64,000 nucleotides of DNA from Scandinavium manionii (GCF_024764775.1 NZ_JALIGC010000036.1:310001-374000), one strand, 5' to 3'; counted from the first letter of the stretch, positions 51,180 through 61,222 are shown. Notes: generated from the sequence alone by a model not told the origin. A program made the numbers and translations.

Positions 51180-51198
51180 TGCCCGCACGAAGCGGGCA
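51180..51198 (-). terminator. Hairpin just after tldD
   Basis: On the minus strand TGCCCGC-TTCGT-GCGGGCA, 6 bp past the tldD stop. Only TATAGTT follows, so on its own it is a weak terminator; the palindrome 14 bp further on may complete the function. Confidence 0.6.
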
Positions 51199-51204
51199 CA
51201 GAAA

Positions 51205-52650
51205 TTATGCGGTGCCACCGACCGTCAAATTATCGACTTTCAGCGTTGGCTGACCCACACCAACCGGCAGGCTTTGCCCTTCTTTACCGCAGACACCTAC
51301 GCCGTTATCCAGCTTCAGGTCGTTACCCACCATCGAGATTTGCTGCATGGCTTCGATGCCAGAGCCAATCAGGGTCGCGCCTTTCACTGCTTTGGTCACT
51401 TTACCTTTCTCGATCAGATACGCCTCTGAAGTCGAGAACACAAATTTACCGGAGGTGATATCCACCTGACCGCCGCCAAAGTTCGGCGCGTAAATCCCGT
51501 AGTCGACAGACTCGATGATTTCCTGCGGGGTCGATTTGCCCGCCAGCATGTAGGTGTTGGTCATACGCGGCATCGGTAAATGCGCATACGATTCACGGCG
51601 ACCGTTACCCGTTGGCTTCACGCCCATCAGGCGCGCATTCAGTTTGTCCTGCATGTAGCCTTTCAGCACGCCATTTTCGATAAGAACATTGTACTGACCC
51701 GGCGTACCTTCATCATCGATGGACACGGAGCCACGACGGTCAGTCATGGTACCGTCATCGACGACGGTGCACAGTTCGGACGCGACGAGTTGCCCCATTT
51801 GCCCGCTGAACACGGACGTGCCGCGACGGTTGAAGTCACCTTCCAGACCGTGCCCCACCGCTTCGTGCAGCAGCACGCCCGGCCAGCCCGCGCCCAGAAC
51901 GACCGGCATCGTGCCCGCAGGCGCGGCAACGGCATTGAGATTAATCATCGCCATGCGAACCGCTTCACGGGCCCATGCATCGGCCCGGACTTCGCCGTCG
52001 ACGTCACCGAGGAAATAATCGTAGCCGAAACGACCGCCGCCCCCGCTGGAACCGCGCTCGCGTTTACCGTCGTCTTCGACCAGTACGCTCACCGACAGAC
52101 GCACCAGGGGACGAACGTCCGCCGCCAGGGTGCCATCAGTGGCCGCGACCAGAATGAGTTCGTACACGCCGGTCAGGCTGGCAGAAACTTCCTGCACACG
52201 TTTGTCTGCCGCACGCGCGGCTTTGTCAACGCGGCGCAAAATGTCGAGCTTCTCTTCACGACTCATGCTTTGCAGCGGATCGAGACTGGTATACAGCGGA
52301 GAATACTCTTTCGCGCCAAGAGCGTGGACTTTACCGTCGCCGGTATCACGCACGATAGTCCGCGCGGCCTGAGCGCTCTGTTGCAGCGCCAACAGGCTAA
52401 TCTGATCGGCATACGCAAAGCCGGTTTTCTCGCCGCTGACGGCACGGACGCCAACGCCCTGATCGATATTGTACGACCCGTCTTTGATGATGCTGTCCTC
52501 TAACACCCAGGACTCATGGTAGCTCGACTGGAAATAGAGATCGCCGTAGTCGAGGCGGCGCTCGGCAAGTTGGCCAAGTATGGCAAACAGGTCCTGATGA
52601 CTCAGGCCGTTCGCCGACAGCAGATGTTCACTTACCAGGTTCAGACTCAT
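51205..52650 (-). CDS. tldD: Metalloprotease TldD
   Basis: A 481-residue subunit of the TldD/TldE(PmbA) protease, which matures microcin B17 and degrades CcdA in E. coli. Zinc motif HEAVGHGLEGD (HExxxH) near residue 262 and the third ligand cysteine in GVCGKEGQSLPVG near 454. The N-terminal half (RLDYGDLYFQSSYHESWVLED) is the conserved TldD start. I use ATG 52650 (MSLNLVSEHLL), matching E. coli; an ATG five codons upstream is in frame. It follows yhdP by 77 bp. TldE is encoded elsewhere. Confidence 0.96.
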   Translation of the reverse strand: MSLNLVSEHLLSANGLSHQDLFAILGQLAERRLDYGDLYFQSSYHESWVLEDSIIKDGSYNIDQGVGVRAVSGEKTGFAYADQISLLALQQSAQAARTIVRDTGDGKVHALGAKEYSPLYTSLDPLQSMSREEKLDILRRVDKAARAADKRVQEVSASLTGVYELILVAATDGTLAADVRPLVRLSVSVLVEDDGKRERGSSGGGGRFGYDYFLGDVDGEVRADAWAREAVRMAMINLNAVAAPAGTMPVVLGAGWPGVLLHEAVGHGLEGDFNRRGTSVFSGQMGQLVASELCTVVDDGTMTDRRGSVSIDDEGTPGQYNVLIENGVLKGYMQDKLNARLMGVKPTGNGRRESYAHLPMPRMTNTYMLAGKSTPQEIIESVDYGIYAPNFGGGQVDITSGKFVFSTSEAYLIEKGKVTKAVKGATLIGSGIEAMQQISMVGNDLKLDNGVGVCGKEGQSLPVGVGQPTLKVDNLTVGGTA

Positions 52651-52727
52651 CGTTTTGCTACTCATTGGTTGTCGCGAAGATCGCGGTATATCTATTGAGA
52701 GTGAGGTAATTTGTAACGCCCGTCAAA

Positions 52728-55700
52728 TCATTGCTTTTTATCGCCGCGCGCCTGGCGCAGCACTTCATTGATTTGAGGCTGATCGATAGGCCCGCTGATG
52801 TGGTAACGCAGAATCGACACTTTGCTCCACAGCGGCCCCAGCACTTTACTGGCGGCAAACACAGCGGCACCGACAATCGGGTTGATGACAAACGCGGTAG
52901 CGACCCCTACGGTGGCAGAGATTTCCGGCGCGACCACGGCTTCCATATCCAGCTCACGGCGCACCAGGTTGACTGAGCCTTTCATCGCGATATCTGCTTC
53001 GAGGCCATCCACCAGCGTGTCGTCGGTATGCAGCGTGCCGTCTTTAATCCAGGCGGTGCTGCGAATGGAATCAAAATAGAACCCTTCGTTGAAGGTGTCA
53101 CTAAAGTCGAAACGTAGCTTACGCAGCAGCGCATCCACACTCAGCAGACGCAGCAGCTGGCCCGCATGGCCGGTGCTGATGTCCGTGAACTCGCCTTTGC
53201 CCAAATGCGCTTTCAGAATGCCGTTCAACGATGCTACGTCCGGCGTCCACGGCTCATCGCGCCAGTGCAGGTCATAATCCAGATTGAATGACGAATCACG
53301 AATTGGCGTGGAGGCACCGAAGAAATTCACTGCCGCATCCAGTTTCTGGCCGCGAAGTTTGCCTTTCAGTGAGGTGCGCTCATTACCCGGCGCGTTCACC
53401 CACTCTCCGTCTACGGTCAGGCGTGCAAACCCGGTATCCATCAGGCCGTTAGCCAGCGACAAGGTGTTGCCCTTAATCGCGAAATCCCCATCAATGCGGC
53501 CATATTTCTGACCCCACAGCCAGCATTCCGCACAGCGCAGCTGCAGGTCTGGCCAATTCTGGAAATCAATGCGGTTATTGCTCATTATCCCCTGACCCAG
53601 AGATTCACCGGTGGTGGTTTTCGAGGACGGGTTGTAATAGAGATAACGAATCGCAGCCTGCCACGGCGCATTGTCGCGCAGCGTCAGCGTGCCGTTGATT
53701 TCACGCCCCTGCGCTTCAACGCGGGTGCCGTCTGCTGACGGTTGTGAAACAATACTCAGATTATTCCAGCGCTGGCCCGCCATGGTGAGCGCCGGGGTTC
53801 GCAGCGTCACGCGTTCCGGGAAGGCCGCTGCGTTACCCACGCCGTCGGCGGCGCCCTTACGGAACAACGCCATCCACTGCGCGCCGTCCATCGGCGGTAA
53901 ATTCAGCTCGACGCCGGAGGAATCCGGCAACGGCGGTACGCTGCGGCTGTCAGACGCCCAAATGGCCCGGTCGAGTGTCAGCTTTTTATTCAGCAGCCAG
54001 CGGCTGTTGAGATGGTCCGTCGAACCTACGCTGCCGGTCAAATCGAAGCGGCTCAGACCACCTTCAACGTTCAGTTTCACCGGTAACGGCTCACCGGCTT
54101 TCTTGTTTACCGGTGCAGGTAAGCGACTACTCACATTCTTCAGGTCGCCTGCCATATCGACCTTATAGCTGGCGCTGCCTTTGTAAGGTAATTCAATCGC
54201 GACTTTACCCTGCCACGGCACGCTACCGCTTATCGCATCGTTAATCTGTTGAGGCAACATTCCGGTGCGGCTCGGCTGCCAGTTGGCATCCATATTCACC
54301 GCTACCTGATAGGCTTTTGGCCCTTCGGTGGTTGAGAAATTCACGTTCAGCGGCTGATTAAACCAGTTGGCGGTCATTGGCCCGCTTTTCAAATCACCAT
54401 TTTCAAAGGTGAATCCACCGCTGAGGTTTTTCAGGGTGCTATTGAGCGGTTTGATAAACAGGCTGTTGTTAGCCAGACGCACGTCACCTTTCGCCAACAC
54501 CTGTTTGCCGTCGAGCGGGATATCGAGATGTAAGCGAGCATTCACATCACCATCCAGCTGCAGCTCATCGAGGGTAGCACCAAGGGAATCCTTCAGCGGC
54601 GTCTCTTTGAAATACGGCCCGACCGCTTTGCCCGGACCGGCAATCTGCGAATCAATAATCAGCTTCTCTTTCGAATAGTCCGGGATAGCCGCATTCAGGT
54701 TGTGCGCCGTCACGCCGCCAAGCGCGACTTTATCCGCCTGCATCCACAAGCCGTCGTTCAGGAAGTTGAGGTCGATATTCAGATTGGTCAGCGCAGGCCA
54801 GTCAGGCTGGAACGCAAAGGTCGCGTTGTGCAAAGGCACCCACACCTGGAACTGACCTTCGTTGTGCTTGTATGGGAACAGGTGCGGGTTGCCGCCGTAG
54901 ACCAGCGTGGCGTTATCCGACTGGCCGCCTTTGATGGCCGAGCTGAGGTAATCGACCAGCTCTTTGCCCATCAGGTTTTCCGGGAAATAGCGCCACGCCT
55001 GACCGCCGTCATCAGTGCTGATCCCGGCCAGAATACCGAGCCACGGTTCATCGCCTTCCGGCTGTAACCAGCGGAAGCCGCCACGGGCGTGAACCGCTTT
55101 CGCCTGCACGTCGATATCACGGCCGTCGAGCATGAAACCTTTTTCGTTGTTCACCCATGACAGATTGGCCACACCTTTGGCAATCTCAAGCGGCGCACGG
55201 AACACCGTCTCATACGGCATTTTTGCGTCTTCCATGCTGATATTCACCGAGCCATGCTCGACGCTACCTTCTGCCCGACCAGAGAAATGCTCGGCGCCGG
55301 GCAGCAGCTTCCACTGCTTCCACCCCAGATTGCTCCAGGCCGCCTGGAAACGGGTTTTCTCAGTCGCCTGCAACGGAATATCCAGCGCCAGGGCGTCAAT
55401 CTGACCGGCAGGCTGCGTGGTTTCCCAAATTTCACCTAACGACGGCGAGAGTTTATCTGCAATTGGCAGCAGGCCAGAAAGGCCGCTCAGTTCGAGATTG
55501 CTGGCACGGATACGCAGCTCGTCGCTGCGCACGTTATTTTTTCCGCCGACGTCCTGACCGGGGATCCACGCCAGCGCCAGCGCACCTTGCGGCCAACGTT
55601 TGCCGTCTATGGCGATGCGGGTATCAGGGACATGAAATGCCCAGCCCGCATTTTCACGGGTGATGTGTGCCGTCAGATTATCGACGGACAGGTCATGGGG

Positions 55701-56525
55701 TTGCTTATCGCCCTTCCAGCTCGCGCCGCCTTTCTTCAGCCAGACGTCACCACTTGAGATGTCGCCCTTATCAAGGTCTATCCAGCCTTCGAGGCTAAAC
55801 CGAGCCGACGTCAGCGCGATGTTGTCCTGCATCCAGCGGCCAAGCCACGGCTTAACGTCGATGTCATCAGCCTGCACCCACAGCCGACCTTCATTCAGCA
55901 GACCGTTCTCATCGCGCAAGTCCATGCGCACTTTCATCACCCCGTGCTGGCCGTTAAGACTCGACAGGCTCAGTTCACCTTCGGCACGATGGCGATTTTT
56001 ACCGTTCATCCAGGTCAGTTGCGGGATAGCGAGTTCGGCGCGCTGGCCGGAAAGAGTGAGGAAGCTTAAATGACTGTCGCGCAGAGTGAACTGATCGAAC
56101 TGGCGCAGGAACAGATCGCCGATGCGGTCCGTTTTCAACTGCCCACTGCTGTTATTGTGTTGCAGAGGGGTGTTGGTGCGAATTTGCAGCTGCCAGAAGG
56201 TCAGCTCGCGGAACTGCCAGCGAAAATGCAGCAGGCTTTGCCAGACGTCGAGTGCCAGCGTCACGCGTTTAACGGACATCTGACCACCGTTTTTCATCCC
56301 GGCTTTGATATCGCGGACTTCCAGCGTCGGGCCGTAGTCTTCCCAGCTGGCTTTAAGCTGTGACGCTTCGATGGGATGTCCGGTAGACTCCGCGATTTTC
56401 TCCAGCAGCTGCGGACGCCATTTATCCAGCTGCGGCAAAACGAGACGCAAGCCACTGACCAGCAGCGCGACGATAACAATTAATGTTGCCACCGTGATCA
56501 GTAAGATTCCAGGCAAACGCCTCAC
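52728..56525 (-). CDS. yhdP: AsmA-like envelope protein YhdP
   Basis: A 1265-residue protein with an N-terminal membrane anchor (LPGILLITVATLIVIVALLVSGLRLVLP) and a very long periplasmic beta-rich region. With TamB and YdbH it forms the AsmA-like group that carries phospholipids to the outer membrane through a hydrophobic groove. The C-terminal DUF3971/AsmA-C part ends with VATAFVINPIVGAAVFAASKVLGPLWSKVSI. Length is within one residue of the E. coli protein. It lies between rng (27 bp) and tldD (77 bp) on the same strand. Confidence 0.96.
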   Translation of the reverse strand: MRRLPGILLITVATLIVIVALLVSGLRLVLPQLDKWRPQLLEKIAESTGHPIEASQLKASWEDYGPTLEVRDIKAGMKNGGQMSVKRVTLALDVWQSLLHFRWQFRELTFWQLQIRTNTPLQHNNSSGQLKTDRIGDLFLRQFDQFTLRDSHLSFLTLSGQRAELAIPQLTWMNGKNRHRAEGELSLSSLNGQHGVMKVRMDLRDENGLLNEGRLWVQADDIDVKPWLGRWMQDNIALTSARFSLEGWIDLDKGDISSGDVWLKKGGASWKGDKQPHDLSVDNLTAHITRENAGWAFHVPDTRIAIDGKRWPQGALALAWIPGQDVGGKNNVRSDELRIRASNLELSGLSGLLPIADKLSPSLGEIWETTQPAGQIDALALDIPLQATEKTRFQAAWSNLGWKQWKLLPGAEHFSGRAEGSVEHGSVNISMEDAKMPYETVFRAPLEIAKGVANLSWVNNEKGFMLDGRDIDVQAKAVHARGGFRWLQPEGDEPWLGILAGISTDDGGQAWRYFPENLMGKELVDYLSSAIKGGQSDNATLVYGGNPHLFPYKHNEGQFQVWVPLHNATFAFQPDWPALTNLNIDLNFLNDGLWMQADKVALGGVTAHNLNAAIPDYSKEKLIIDSQIAGPGKAVGPYFKETPLKDSLGATLDELQLDGDVNARLHLDIPLDGKQVLAKGDVRLANNSLFIKPLNSTLKNLSGGFTFENGDLKSGPMTANWFNQPLNVNFSTTEGPKAYQVAVNMDANWQPSRTGMLPQQINDAISGSVPWQGKVAIELPYKGSASYKVDMAGDLKNVSSRLPAPVNKKAGEPLPVKLNVEGGLSRFDLTGSVGSTDHLNSRWLLNKKLTLDRAIWASDSRSVPPLPDSSGVELNLPPMDGAQWMALFRKGAADGVGNAAAFPERVTLRTPALTMAGQRWNNLSIVSQPSADGTRVEAQGREINGTLTLRDNAPWQAAIRYLYYNPSSKTTTGESLGQGIMSNNRIDFQNWPDLQLRCAECWLWGQKYGRIDGDFAIKGNTLSLANGLMDTGFARLTVDGEWVNAPGNERTSLKGKLRGQKLDAAVNFFGASTPIRDSSFNLDYDLHWRDEPWTPDVASLNGILKAHLGKGEFTDISTGHAGQLLRLLSVDALLRKLRFDFSDTFNEGFYFDSIRSTAWIKDGTLHTDDTLVDGLEADIAMKGSVNLVRRELDMEAVVAPEISATVGVATAFVINPIVGAAVFAASKVLGPLWSKVSILRYHISGPIDQPQINEVLRQARGDKKQ

Positions 56526-56552
56526 GCATCTCTCCTTGTAACTGCCCGCAAA

Positions 56553-58022
56553 CTACATCATCACCACGTCGAATTGCTCCTGATTGTAGAGCGGTTCTAT
56601 CTGGACTTTTACCTGCTTGCCAACGAAGATTTCCACTTCCGCCAGCGCATGAGACTCTTCCCCTTTCAGGGTTTCGGCCACGGCGGCTGAAGCGTAGACC
56701 AGGAAGCGATCGGAATCATAGGCATGATGCACACGGACAATTTCACGCATGATTTCGTAGCATACCGTTTCGACCGTTTTCACCGTCCCGCGTCCATGAC
56801 AGGTTGGGCACTGGTGGCACAGCACGTGCTCCACGCTTTCGCGCGTGCGCTTGCGGGTCATTTCCACCAAACCGAGCTGCGAGAAGCCGTTGATGCTGGT
56901 TTTAACGCGGTCTTTGCTCAGGGCCTGTTCCAGAGAATGCAGCACCCGACGGCGGTGGTCTTCATTACTCATATCGATGAAATCGATGATGATAATCCCG
57001 CCCAGATTACGCAGGCGCAGCTGACGCGCAATGGCTTGCGTCGCTTCGATATTAGTATTGAAAATGGTGTCGTCAAGATTACGGTGGCCGACAAAGGCAC
57101 CGGTGTTGATATCGACAGTGGTCATCGCTTCGGTCTGATCAATAACCAGATAGCCGCCCGACTTCAGTTCCACCTTCCGCTCCAGCGCTCGCTGAATTTC
57201 ATTTTCGACATCGAAGAGATCGAAAATCGGCTGGCGACCACTGTAATGTTCGAGCTTGTTGGTCATCTCCGGCATGTACTCGGCGGTGAATTCCATCAGC
57301 GATTCGAAGGTCAGACGAGAATCGACGCGGATGCGGTCAAGCTGTGCGTCTGCAAAATCGCGCAGTACGCGTTGGGCTAACGCCAGTTCGCCGTACATCT
57401 GATAACGAGTCTGCGGGCGTTTTTTACGCTCCATCACCTTAGTCCACACGCGTTTGAGGTACGCGGCATCGGAGGATAAATCCTCTTCGCAAACGCCTTC
57501 CGCCGCGGTTCGGATGATGAATCCGCCCTGCTCGTCGCAGTATGTTGTCACCACGTTTTTCAGGCGGTCGCGCTCGGCTTCGCTTTCAATACGCTGGGAC
57601 ACGCCCACGTGAGAAGCGCCCGGCATGAACACGAGGTAACGAGAAGGAATGGTGATATCAGTCGTCAGACGCGCGCCTTTGGTGCCCAGCGGATCTTTGA
57701 CCACTTGCACCATCAGGTCCTGGCCCTGACGCACCAGTTCGGAAATGTCGCGAACGGTGAACTGCTTCTGCTCTTCCCCGGCCACGCATTCGGTGTGGGG
57801 CATAATGTCAGAAGCGTGAAGAAACGCGGCCTTATCCAGGCCAATATCTACAAATGCCGCCTGCATCCCTGGGAGTACACGACTGACACGACCTTTGTAG
57901 ATATTGCCTACGATTCCGCGTCGCGCTTCACGCTCTATATGAATTTCCTGAAGAATACCGCCATCAATGTACGCCACGCGGGTTTCCGATGGCGTTACGT
58001 TAACCAATAATTCAGCCGTCAT
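56553..58022 (-). CDS. rng: Ribonuclease G
   Basis: A 489-residue RNase E/G endonuclease that matures the 5' end of 16S rRNA and degrades some mRNAs. N-terminal S1 domain (RRGIVGNIYKGRVSRVLPGMQAAFVDIG); catalytic aspartates in MTTVDINTGAFVG and IIIIDFIDM; zinc-link cysteines in CPTCHGRGT. It lacks the C-terminal degradosome scaffold of RNase E, as RNase G should. I use ATG 58022 (MTAELLVNVTPSET); a start six codons upstream would only deepen the overlap with yhdE, which already overlaps by 11 bp. Confidence 0.97.
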   Translation of the reverse strand: MTAELLVNVTPSETRVAYIDGGILQEIHIEREARRGIVGNIYKGRVSRVLPGMQAAFVDIGLDKAAFLHASDIMPHTECVAGEEQKQFTVRDISELVRQGQDLMVQVVKDPLGTKGARLTTDITIPSRYLVFMPGASHVGVSQRIESEAERDRLKNVVTTYCDEQGGFIIRTAAEGVCEEDLSSDAAYLKRVWTKVMERKKRPQTRYQMYGELALAQRVLRDFADAQLDRIRVDSRLTFESLMEFTAEYMPEMTNKLEHYSGRQPIFDLFDVENEIQRALERKVELKSGGYLVIDQTEAMTTVDINTGAFVGHRNLDDTIFNTNIEATQAIARQLRLRNLGGIIIIDFIDMSNEDHRRRVLHSLEQALSKDRVKTSINGFSQLGLVEMTRKRTRESVEHVLCHQCPTCHGRGTVKTVETVCYEIMREIVRVHHAYDSDRFLVYASAAVAETLKGEESHALAEVEIFVGKQVKVQIEPLYNQEQFDVVMM

Positions 58023-58605
58023 GTTTATCCCTTTTCTCACGCAGTGAGTTAAAATTGCTCAGCAACTCATACGTTTCCACCAGCGGTAAGCCGACTACGG
58101 CGTGATAGCTGCCATTTATCTTCCTGACAAAACAGCCACCCAGCCCCTGAATACCGTATGCACCTGCTTTATCCATCGGTTCGCCGCTCGCGACGTAACC
58201 GAGGATATCGTCATCTGTTAAGGCTCTGAACGTGACTTCCGTGGTCACCAGGCAGTCAATGGTGTATTTGCTGTCCGCTAACGCGACGGCGGTCATCACC
58301 TGATGCGTATGCCCGGAAAGCTGGCGCAACATGACTGCCGCGTGTTCAGCGTCCCGTGGTTTTTCCAGCACTTCACCGTTCAGAACCACAATGGTATCGG
58401 CACCCAGCACCGGTAAGTCCTGCGCGGCAAGCGTGACGCCCGCCTGCGCTTTTTCCCGAGCCAGTCGCGCAACATAATGCTGCGCGCTTTCCTGCGGCTG
58501 ACGTTGCTCCTCGATGCCCGGTACCAGACGTTCGAAGCTCACACCCAATTGAGTTAACAGCTCCTGACGACGCGGGGAGCCGGAAGCAAGATAAAGCATT
58601 GTCAT
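58012..58605 (-). CDS. yhdE: Maf-family nucleoside triphosphate pyrophosphatase YhdE
   Basis: A 197-residue Maf protein that hydrolyses dTTP, UTP and modified pyrimidine triphosphates to monophosphates. Signature SGSPRRQELL at the N-terminus, VLGADTIVVLNGEVLEKPRD, and the C-terminal GAYGIQGLGGCFVRKINGSYHAVVGLPL. In E. coli overproduction affects septation. It lies between mreD (8 bp) and rng (11-bp overlap), the standard mre-maf-rng order. Confidence 0.96.
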   Translation of the reverse strand: MTMLYLASGSPRRQELLTQLGVSFERLVPGIEEQRQPQESAQHYVARLAREKAQAGVTLAAQDLPVLGADTIVVLNGEVLEKPRDAEHAAVMLRQLSGHTHQVMTAVALADSKYTIDCLVTTEVTFRALTDDDILGYVASGEPMDKAGAYGIQGLGGCFVRKINGSYHAVVGLPLVETYELLSNFNSLREKRDKHDG

Positions 58606-58613
58606 AGAAACCT

Positions 58614-59102
58614 TTATTGTACCGCGAATTGCTGGCGCACTTTACGCATCAGCAGGAACAGCCATGGCCAGAGTACACCGTTAACGACGCTACTCCAGAA
58701 CACTTCCGGTCGGAAAGAGACGTTGATCACTAAAAATTCTGACCAGAAAACAACGATATCCACCGCCAGCGACAGCATCATAACCACCAGCGCTTGTTGC
58801 CAGAGCGCCAGATTACGGAACAGCTGATATTTCAGTGCCACCAGATAGGCAATGATACTGAGGGACAACGCACGTACGCCGAGCGTTGAACCGCTAATCA
58901 GATCCAGTATGGCACCCATAATGAAACCTGTGCCAACATTGACCCGGTGCGGTAAAGCGAGGATCCAGTAGAGCAGGATCAGCAGAACCCAGTTTGGCCG
59001 GTATACCAACAGGTTGTCCGGCCAGGGCATGACTTGTAACAGAAGGGCTATCAAAAACGAGAGCCAGATAACCCAACGTCCCTGGCTTCGGTAGCTTGCC
59101 AC
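58614..59102 (-). CDS. mreD: Rod shape-determining membrane protein MreD
   Basis: A 162-residue inner membrane protein with about five helices (WVIWLSFLIALLLQVMPW at the start; NWVLLILLYWILALPHRVNVGTGFIMGAILDLI). It links MreC and MreB to the elongasome. The start codon is GTG at 59102, sharing one base with the mreC stop (TAGTG), which indicates translational coupling. The conserved P-H-R-V-N-V-G-x-G segment is intact. Confidence 0.95.
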   Translation of the reverse strand: MASYRSQGRWVIWLSFLIALLLQVMPWPDNLLVYRPNWVLLILLYWILALPHRVNVGTGFIMGAILDLISGSTLGVRALSLSIIAYLVALKYQLFRNLALWQQALVVMMLSLAVDIVVFWSEFLVINVSFRPEVFWSSVVNGVLWPWLFLLMRKVRQQFAVQ

Positions 59103-60106
59103 TACTGCCCTCCTGGTGAAGGCGCAGCAGCCGGTGCAGGCTGAGTGATTCCCGTCGCAGGCGGCGGAACGGGTGCTGGCGGCCCCATGGAATCGGCAGC
59201 AGGCAGAACCTGCGGCATCATCTGCATCAGACGTTCGTTGGCTACACGATGTACCTCTTCAGGCGTCATCGGGTTTGCACCGTTACGATCGGCACCCCAC
59301 AGCAGCAGCAGATAACGCAGACGCTGCAGACCGGCAGTTGGGCGCGCCTGAATCACCGTATACGCACGCTGCGTATCCAGCTTAACTGACGACACAACCG
59401 CAACCGGATACCCTTCAGGGAAACGACCGCCGAGACCGGATGTCACCAGCACGTCACCCACACGGATATCAGTATTGGCAGGCAGATGTTCCAGCTGCAA
59501 ATCGTCAGTACAGCCGTTACCGGCGGCAATCACGCGGATATCGTTACGCAGTACCTGAATCGGCAGTGCATGGGTCGCATCACAAATCAGAAGCACTCGG
59601 CTGGTCAGCTTCGCGACGGCCACAACCTGACCGACCACGCCTTTATCACTGATAATAGGCTGACCTTCGTAGACGCCGTTGACGCTACCTTTGTCGATAA
59701 CCACCTGATCGCTATACGGATCGTTAACGGTAGAGATAACCTGGGTCACCATTTTCTGCTCATCCTGACGCAGCGGTGAACCTAACAACTCACGCAGACG
59801 GGCGTTTTCCTGCTTGTACTGACCCATCATCAGCAGATCGCTGTTTTTTAACAGCAGCTCCTGACGCAGGGCACGGTTTTCCAGCTCAAGCTGATCGCGG
59901 GAAGCCAGAGTTTGCGAAATACCGTCGAGTAATTCACGAGGACCGTTGGAAACAAAATAGAAAGGGCTAACAGCAGTATCCATGTACGTTCGGATTTGAC
60001 TGAACGCACCAAGGCGGCTGTCGGCAATAATGATGCCAAGCGCCACTAGCACCGCCAGAATTAGGCGAAACTGTAGCGATGGGCCACGGCTAAAAATGGG
60101 CTTCAT
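59102..60106 (-). CDS. mreC: Rod shape-determining protein MreC
   Basis: A 334-residue elongasome protein: one membrane helix (QFRLILAVLVALGIIIADSR), a coiled coil (LASRDQLELENRALRQELLLKNSDLL) and the periplasmic double beta-barrel (DPYSDQVVIDKGSVNGVYEGQPIISDKGVVGQV; VGDVLVTSGLGGRFPEGYPV). It ends in a Pro/Ala-rich tail (PPAPVPPPATGITQPAPAAA). E. coli MreC is, as I recall, 367 residues, so this tail is shorter; the core is complete. It lies 72 bp after mreB. Confidence 0.95.
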   Translation of the reverse strand: MKPIFSRGPSLQFRLILAVLVALGIIIADSRLGAFSQIRTYMDTAVSPFYFVSNGPRELLDGISQTLASRDQLELENRALRQELLLKNSDLLMMGQYKQENARLRELLGSPLRQDEQKMVTQVISTVNDPYSDQVVIDKGSVNGVYEGQPIISDKGVVGQVVAVAKLTSRVLLICDATHALPIQVLRNDIRVIAAGNGCTDDLQLEHLPANTDIRVGDVLVTSGLGGRFPEGYPVAVVSSVKLDTQRAYTVIQARPTAGLQRLRYLLLLWGADRNGANPMTPEEVHRVANERLMQMMPQVLPAADSMGPPAPVPPPATGITQPAPAAAPSPGGQ

Positions 60107-60178
60107 AGGCTATGCGTATTCTCGTGTCAGTGAAGAAATCAAGGGGCAGCACAAACGCTACCCCAGACTTCTGGCTGA

Positions 60179-61222
60179 CTACTCTTCGCTGAACAAGTCG
60201 CCGCCGTGCATGTCGATCATTTCCAGTGCCTTGCCGCCGCCACGGGCAACACAGGTCAGTGGATCTTCTGCAACTACGACAGGAATTCCTGTCTCTTCCA
60301 TTAACAGGCGGTCGAGGTTACGCAGCAGCGCACCACCACCAGTCAGAACCATACCACGCTCTGAGATGTCGGAAGCCAGTTCCGGCGGACACTGTTCCAG
60401 GGCAACCATCACCGCACTCACGATACCGGTCAACGGCTCTTGCAGCGCTTCGAGGATTTCATTGGAGTTCAGAGTAAAGCCGCGTGGAACGCCTTCTGCC
60501 AGATTACGACCGCGTACTTCAATTTCAAGAACTTCGTCGCCTGGGTAAGCAGAACCGATTTCGTGCTTGATGCGCTCTGCGGTGGCTTCACCGATCAGAG
60601 AGCCGTAGTTACGGCGCACATAATTAATAATGGCTTCGTCGAAACGGTCACCACCGATACGAACGGAAGAGGAATAAACCACACCGTTCAGGGAGATAAC
60701 GGCCACTTCTGTGGTACCACCACCGATATCCACAACCATTGAACCGGTTGCTTCAGAAACAGGCAGACCCGCACCGATAGCAGCAGCCATTGGCTCTTCA
60801 ATCAGGAATACTTCACGGGCGCCAGCGCCCTGAGCAGATTCACGGATTGCACGGCGTTCAACCTGGGTTGCACCTACCGGCACACACACCAGAACTCGCG
60901 GGCTCGGGCGCATAAAGCTGTTGCTGTGAACCTGTTTGATGAAGTGCTGCAGCATTTTTTCAGTCACGAAGAAGTCAGCGATAACGCCGTCTTTCATTGG
61001 ACGAATAGCTGCGATGTTGCCCGGCGTACGGCCGAGCATCTGCTTAGCTTCATGACCGACGGCAGCCACACTTTTCGGTGAACCGGCACGATCCTGGCGA
61101 ATGGCGACAACGGAAGGCTCATTCAGTACGATGCCTTGTCCTTTTACGTAAATCAGGGTATTCGCGGTACCCAGGTCAATGGACAGGTCATTGGAAAACA
61201 TGCCACGAAATTTTTTCAACAT
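60179..61222 (-). CDS. mreB: Actin-like rod shape protein MreB
   Basis: A 347-residue bacterial actin that positions the lateral wall synthesis machinery. Phosphate-binding loops DLGTANTLIYVKGQGIVLNEPS and VVDIGGGTTEVAVISL, and the adenosine region LTGGGALLRNLDRLL, are intact. The N-terminal amphipathic stretch (MLKKFRGMFSND) gives membrane attachment. I use ATG 61222, as in E. coli; an upstream in-frame start adds 12 non-conserved residues. The 293-bp gap to csrD must hold the mre promoters, but I could not assign them with confidence. Confidence 0.98.
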   Translation of the reverse strand: MLKKFRGMFSNDLSIDLGTANTLIYVKGQGIVLNEPSVVAIRQDRAGSPKSVAAVGHEAKQMLGRTPGNIAAIRPMKDGVIADFFVTEKMLQHFIKQVHSNSFMRPSPRVLVCVPVGATQVERRAIRESAQGAGAREVFLIEEPMAAAIGAGLPVSEATGSMVVDIGGGTTEVAVISLNGVVYSSSVRIGGDRFDEAIINYVRRNYGSLIGEATAERIKHEIGSAYPGDEVLEIEVRGRNLAEGVPRGFTLNSNEILEALQEPLTGIVSAVMVALEQCPPELASDISERGMVLTGGGALLRNLDRLLMEETGIPVVVAEDPLTCVARGGGKALEMIDMHGGDLFSEE

